From the NCBI RefSeq assembly GCF_000208745.1, contig NC_030858.1, forward strand, positions 5,338,026-5,402,025: a stretch of 64,000 nucleotides of DNA, written 5' to 3'. The position numbers and the translations under genes were made by a program. A model generated the notes under the pieces. It was not told the origin of the DNA and made no database searches. It saw only the letters and a list, made by a program, of their open reading frames with translations. Below, one piece after another: positions 58,364-64,000 of this stretch. This stretch comes from Theobroma cacao. Taxonomy: Eukaryota; Streptophyta; Magnoliopsida; Malvales; Malvaceae. Position 1 is the first letter of the stretch. Each line of letters opens with the position of its first letter.

Positions 58364-61300
58364 ATGTCGGCGCCAGAGGCCTCATCCGCCGCCGTCCCAA
58401 CGCTAATGACCAACAACACCTTACGAAACGCTTTCGGCGGCGTTCTCTCTTTCTTCATCCTCCTTCTTATCGCAGTTCTCGCTTTCTCGATCCGTCTTTT
58501 CTCCGTAAGATCTTTCATTTCCCGCGCTTCTACAATCTTCTAGATCCGATCTGTAATATTCTTATCAAAAATTGATTTTCGCCCCTTTTTCGCCGCTAAG
58601 AAATAAAAAATATAAAAATGAGCTGAAAATTGACTCGCATATTTGAACTTTAGTATTTTCTATTTAATGATTGCCCAATTTGAATCCTCCTCTGTTTGGA
58701 TGATGATAAAATGGGAGGGAATGTGAAGGAAAATGATTTTTTTTCTATTGTTGCAAATGAGCTGCTTAACTATGTAAAATTCACGTGGACTTATCTATTT
58801 TCAGGTTATAAAATACGAGAGTGTTATTCACGAGTTCGATCCTTACTTTAATTATCGAGTCACTCAGGTCAGTTGACCCACACTCCCCTCTCATTTACAA
58901 TGTATTGCCATTTTTAGTGCCTTTCTATCTGTATCGGTAGTTTTGTCAATTTTTTCCGTGTCTTAAGCTGCATATAAAGATGATGTGGTTGTGTTGGTGG
59001 TTTCAGTTTCTTACAAAGAATGGGATATATGAATTTTGGAATTGGTTTGATGATCGAACCTGGTAATTCCCCATTGGTAGTTAATTTATGATGTTTACAG
59101 TTTTAGCTATGTTATTACTTAAGATTTCTGAATAGAATGTGTTTGTTTTTGTTATACTCAAGGTACCCTCTTGGGCGTGTGATAGGTGGAACTGTTTACC
59201 CTGGGTTGACTTTGACCGCTGGTACCATATGGTGGTATGTTTTCATGAAAGTTTATGGGGAAAAAAAACTATTTCGATTAAATTTTGCTAATTTCTTTAT
59301 CGTATAAATTTGCCATTGCTTGCTTTTGACTTGTTTCTCTTTTCCCTGTTTTCTTCAGGTTGTTAAATTCTTTAAATATTCCACTGTCTGTGGAGACCGT
59401 TTGTGTTTTCACTGCACCTATATTTTCTGCTTTTGCGTCATGGGCAACATACCTTTTAACTAAGGTCAGTCTTTATACTGCCCTAAATATATGTGTTTAG
59501 TTAGTTGTTTTTATAGTTGTCAACCTTAAATTTAGTGTTAATATTGTATTGCCTCTTCCATAGGAAGTTAAGGGTGCTGGTGCTGGACTGACAGCTGCTG
59601 TACTTTTGGCCATGGTAGGTCATGCAAGAGATATCTGTAGCATTATCAGTGTTCATTCATTCATTATAATTATTTTAAACTTCGAGTTTGAACAGTAGTG
59701 GTTGATCATTCCACGCTGCTGCTTTGATACGTAAAAGTTACTATTGTTTTTCTACCAGTCTGTATATGTGTCTCTGTTGACAATATTTGGCAATGCCTCT
59801 TTTCTATATCAGCTTATAGTGCTAACATGTCTTTTGACTGACATCTCTGTTCAATTCATTTATGTTCTTATTTGCAGGTACCATCATATATCTCTCGTTC
59901 TGTGGCTGGTAGCTATGACAATGAAGCTGTAGCAATATTTGCTTTGATCTTCACTTTCTATCTTTATATAAAGGTTAGAATTTATTGCAGTGAATTCATT
60001 TAATTTCCTACAATTTTATGCTTGAGGAACAGTCACATCTAATATACTGGTGATAGTTTGTCATCTTTTATAGGTAAGCTGCTTAGTTTTTTTTTTGGAG
60101 TTTCCTTTCATTAGTTATTTTCTTATCTGACTATTCTCTTATTTATTATTGGTCATTTGCAGACACTAAATACTGGATCCCTATTTTATGCTACCTTAAA
60201 TTCAATTGCATACTTTTATATGGTAGGCTTCTTGTGCTAATTTTTATCTATGTTCTTATTTCACTTATTGTTTATTTTTTTAAGTTAATTATTTTGTGTT
60301 CCAGGTCTGCTCTTGGGGAGGGTACACGTTCATTATCAACCTCATTCCAATGCACGTGCTTTTATGCATTGTAACTGGTCGCTATTCTTCGCGATTGTAC
60401 ATCGCATATGCTCCTCTTGTAAGTACCTGCATCACTTAAGAAGCTTCAATTATTAGTCAATAAACAGTAGGAATATCTTCTCAAAGAAAAAAAACAGTAT
60501 ATGTGTTTCAGTTTGCTATTGAAGAATTCATGCTAACAGTTGTCAACAATGATTAGCATTTTGCAATGATGTTTTTGTGAAAAACTGGGAGGTTTTGTTG
60601 AGTTAAACAGACCGAGGAAAAGTAAAAACATCATTTAGGAGAGATTAGATTGATTGGCAATGTGCAGAAAATTATATATTTTACTGAAGTCCTAAGTGTT
60701 TGCGCTTTTTTGTCTATTATATGGATGCTCGAACTTGTTGGGCATGCATGCATGTATTCCATTTAATTTTGATCTTCACTTTGTCTCTGAGGATAGGTCA
60801 TTCTACTAATAAGGGTCTGTTAGAGTCTTCCCTCTCACTTAATGATGGTGGTGTGTTTAAGAATGTACTTTTTTTTCTTGAATAGAGGACAGAAATCTTT
60901 TTAGAGATTCTATTTAGACTTTCTTGATTTTAGTTGAAATTTTAAGTGTTTGGCTGCAGGTTGTTCTGGGAACATTGCTAGCTGCTTTGGTGCCTGTAGT
61001 TGGGTTTAATGCTGTCATGACTTCAGAACATTTTGCATCATTTTTGGTGAGCTTTTTTCCTGAATTGTTGGCTGCCTCTTATATTCTCTTATTTTTCTTG
61101 TTGCAATTCATTTGCATTGTTAATCTCCAGTAGTTATAGTCCTGGCTTTTTAGTTTTGGGGTAACTGTCAAAAACCTTAATCAACTGTGTCCTAGTCAGT
61201 TATTTGATGCTAGCATTTCATGTTATAAACTGTTTCACTTAAGGAGCTGTAGATGTATGACCAGCTATTGTGTTTTAAATGCCCAATGACATTACTGGTT

Positions 61301-63235
61301 CATGGAGGTGTTTTCAGGGTCTAGAACAAGAGACAAATAAAAAAGGGAAGTGTTTGAAATCTTGTTAGTGTATAACAATAACATCAAGATGTCCCCAATT
61401 CCTCACAGCATTATTCAGATTGCCAAAATGCTTTATCTTTTTCTTTTTCTTTTCGCTCCCCCCCCCCCCAAAAAAAAAAACCTTATTTTAATTCTTGGTT
61501 CATATGATGCTACTCCTTGCTCCTTGACATAATTTTGTTTTCCCCATCTGCAGGTTTTCATTATTATCCACGTGGTGGCTCTTGTGTACTATATCAAGGG
61601 GATTCTCTCTCCCAAAATGTTTAAAGTTGCTGTGACACTTGTTATATCTGCTGGCCTGTAAGCTTTCCTTCTGGTCCTGTAATATTTTCAGGGAAACATG
61701 AATTAATGTACTAATGGCAACTAAGAACAGAATATATTGAATAGATTGTGAATTAATGTTTCTTATTAATCAATTCAGCATACATTGAAAAATAGAATTG
61801 TATTCATTGTGCACTTGCTTATGATTTTGAGATAAGCATATGAATAACATGGAGGATAAATGACCTCATACCATTCTATTCTCAGGGCAGTGTGTTGTGC
61901 TGTGATAGCTGTTCTTATAGCTTTAGTAGCTTCCAGTCCAACAAAGGGATGGAGTGGACGAAGCTTAAGTCTGCTTGATCCGTAAGTACCTAACTCATTC
62001 CATTATCTTACATGTGAATGTGCTCTGTGTTAATGACGAGCAGTGGAGGAATTGCAGTAAAGGATGGTACAGTTTGATGCACCTTGAAACTGAAATTAAC
62101 CTGACATTTTGGTTAGGTGTGGATCTAATTTTGAAGGGCTTTTTGTGCTGTGCAAATTCTTAAAACCTAAGACCTAAATGAGATGCCAGAAAACTATTTG
62201 ATCTTTTTAGCACTCTGTGGGTTGCCCATGCAAACAATATTTTCTGTTGTAATACCCTGTGTCATTTCTTCAGTCATAGTTCAGATTAGCTGTGTTAACT
62301 TTTTTCTCCCTTTTCTTTTTACTGCAATTTTTACAGAACTTATGCAAGCAAATATATACCAATCATTGCTAGTGTTAGTGAACATCAACCGCCTACTTGG
62401 CCATCTTACTTCATGGACATTAATGTTTTGGCATTCTTGGTTCCAGCTGGTATCATTGTAAGTCTCAAGCTTTTGGAACAGTTTTGGCATTTTACCTGTA
62501 ACTTATATGTTTATGCAGTATAATCAATAATTTACTTATATGTTTATGCAGTATAATCAATAATTTTTCTTTCCTCTTGTTGGCAGGCATGCTTTTTGCC
62601 TTTATCAGATGCTAGCTCATTTGTGGTACTCTATATTGCGACATCTGTATATTTCTCTGGAGTGATGGTAAGGGGAATATGGACACAGTCAATTTCAAGT
62701 CATTGCTCTCCATTCCTTTCCCTAATCAATGTGAGCCACTTATGGTCTAATTATACAGGTACGCTTAATGCTTGTTCTTGCTCCAGCTGCTTGCATCACA
62801 TCTGGAATCGCTCTCTCCCAAGCTTTTGATGTTTTCACCAGATCAATCAAGTTTCAGCTACCTGGACTATCAAGCAATACTGAAGTTGATGTAAGCAGGC
62901 TTCTATTTATCTATACTAGAAGTTTATACTCTGCCAATCATTTGATGAGGTTATTCAGCTACAGGACTAAAAATTCCTTTCTGCTGCTTCTGATCATTAA
63001 GGCAGGGGAAACTAGTTCTGCTACCAAGGAAGCCCAAAATGATGCAGTAAAGACAGAAAAAGCTGAGGAGACATCAAAGGATCGCCCATCAAGGAAAAGC
63101 AAGAAGAAGGAAAGGGAGCATGTGGAAAAACCTTCCACCAAGACCAAAGCTGAGAAGAAGAGGCTTCTGGCTTTACCTCTGGAGGCATCTGTGATTTCTC
63201 TTCTCCTACTTGTCTTCCTGGGTGCATTCTATGTG
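58364..63235 (+). CDS. STT3A: STT3A, catalytic subunit of oligosaccharyltransferase (C-terminus beyond the window)
   Basis: ER membrane enzyme that transfers the lipid-linked Glc3Man9GlcNAc2 glycan to Asn-X-Ser/Thr sites. Sixteen exons lie in the window: 58364-58504, 58805-58867, 59007-59062, 59163-59234, 59359-59464, 59564-59614, 59878-59973, 60163-60222, 60305-60418, 60960-61046, 61554-61657, 61886-61981, 62337-62457, 62587-62667, 62759-62890, 63002-63235. They give 538 in-frame residues; the full protein is about 780. Visible motifs: EFDPYFNYR with catalytic Asp59, SYDNE with Asp177 and Glu179 (metal-binding), SVSE at 361-364, and many hydrophobic helices. A Lys/Glu-rich loop lies at about 461-515 ([17 protein letters not shown]). 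The WWDYG acceptor-binding motif must lie past the right edge. The sequence agrees with STT3A (At5g19690) rather than STT3B. The final exon ends FYV before GTACTT. Confidence 0.96.
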
Positions 63236-64000
63236 GTACTTTATGTTTCCTTTTTATATCCTTTACTTGCTTGGTTTTGCCTGTGTTGTGCTTATAGAAG
63301 TTATATATCACTTAGTAGACTGTTATGGCTGTGATATGATGTTGATCTGTAACTTCTGAGAGATTTTTCTGGTTGTAAAGAAGGATTTGTGTAGTTAGCA
63401 TTTTTCTTACCTTTTCTAGGTGGATATATGTTATCATCAGCTGGTTGTAGAACCCACACTAGGTATATAAGCTCAGCACTGGAAGGATGGGGGAAAAGAG
63501 CAAGAGCAAGTGGTTTAAGTTGATACCTCAACTGAAGGTTTTATGAACATTGCAATTAGAAAAACATATCCTTTCTGCTTTTCAGTGATCTTAATAGGTT
63601 TGACAAAGCTACATATATTAGAGTTTGAATTAGCTCCGGCATTAATAGGTTGGCATGACTGTTGCAAGAGTCCTAAGAATGTGTGCTGACAGATAATATA
63701 AAAGGTATAAATTGTAATACTTTTCAAAGGCATCCTCTGATTTTTTCAACATTTGGAGGAATGGATTACTTATTTGTAAAGATTGTGTTTTTTGAATGAT
63801 TGGAAATAATTCAGCATCATCTCGATGAGCTATAAGTTTAGAGTGATATAAGGCAAATGTAAATCTTTGTTGCTTTCTTCTCATATGTTGCAATGCTGTT
63901 TTCATGTGGAATAACGGTTGCCTCCTTTGTTCTTTAGTCTTGTTTCAGATGTGTCATATTAAAAGTTCTTAAATGATAGGTAGTGATGATTATAGCATTA
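63236..64000 (+). other. Start of an STT3A intron running off the window
   Basis: After the donor at 63235/63236 I find no sequence encoding the next expected STT3A segment (V-H-x-V-W-A-A-A-E-A-Y). The whole 765 bases are read as intron. Short open frames on both strands have no family resemblance. Confidence 0.75.

Noticed and set aside
62959..63334. Readthrough frames across the last STT3A exon on both strands
   Set aside because: They are shadows of the STT3A exon and the flanking intron; the donor at 63235 and the acceptor at 63001 explain the coding part.
1..64000. CRISPR arrays, phage genes, operons, tRNA or rRNA genes
   Set aside because: None seen. The sequence is plant nuclear DNA, and tRNA-like boxes occur only inside the short retroposons.
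1..64000. A previously undescribed multi-gene system
   Set aside because: The genes are conserved single-copy-type housekeeping genes with unrelated roles. Nothing suggests a functional cluster, so I limit claims to the structural observations listed.

Overview
This window is nuclear chromosomal DNA from a flowering plant, almost certainly a eudicot (probably a rosid). Genes have many GT-AG introns, intergenic DNA is very AT-rich and full of small transposon remains, and every recognisable protein matches a plant family closely. I cannot name the species. There are single unresolved bases at 15882 and 32553.

Layout. 1-1397: intergenic DNA and the 3' flank of the first gene. 1398-11170 (-): golgin candidate 1, 21 coding exons, 701 aa. 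11171-17918: gene-free, with a long inverted-repeat element (about 13.6-14.95 kb) and a TA microsatellite. 17919-18575 (-): intronless DUF761 protein. 18576-27371: long gene-poor stretch ending in the leader of the next gene. 27372-28502 (+): single-pass membrane protein of unknown function. 28503-33487: gene-free, ending in a duplicated promoter, one copy of which carries a transposon. 33488-33994 (+): lachrymatory-factor-synthase-like protein, intronless. 36115-42806 (-): APC/C subunit CDC27B (HOBBIT), 16 coding exons, 757 aa. 44040-45524 (-): E-class PPR protein. 45525-49399: repeat-rich, with a SINE and an inverted minisatellite. 49400-51834 (+): SDS22-like PP1 regulator, 6 exons, 338 aa. 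53062-54885 (-): SNW/SKIP splicing and transcription cofactor. 54886-58363: AT-rich spacer ending in the STT3A promoter. 58364 to beyond the right edge (+): STT3A, oligosaccharyltransferase catalytic subunit; 16 exons (538 aa) are in the window.

Most of these are conserved housekeeping genes (Golgi tethering, cell cycle, splicing, phosphatase control, N-glycosylation). They do not form an operon or a pathway cluster. Their order resembles three separate Arabidopsis neighbourhoods (GC1/HBT, PPR/SKIP, SDS22/STT3A), which suggests an ancestral block that was later divided up.

I found no undescribed multi-gene system. The most interesting signals are structural: a promoter-only tandem duplication with a transposon in one copy upstream of the LFS-like gene; a minisatellite that switches orientation; short retroposons with perfect target-site duplications; a long-arm inverted-repeat element; and a GC-AG intron in the golgin gene. 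Exon boundaries were read by hand from splice signals, reading frame and remembered family sequences.
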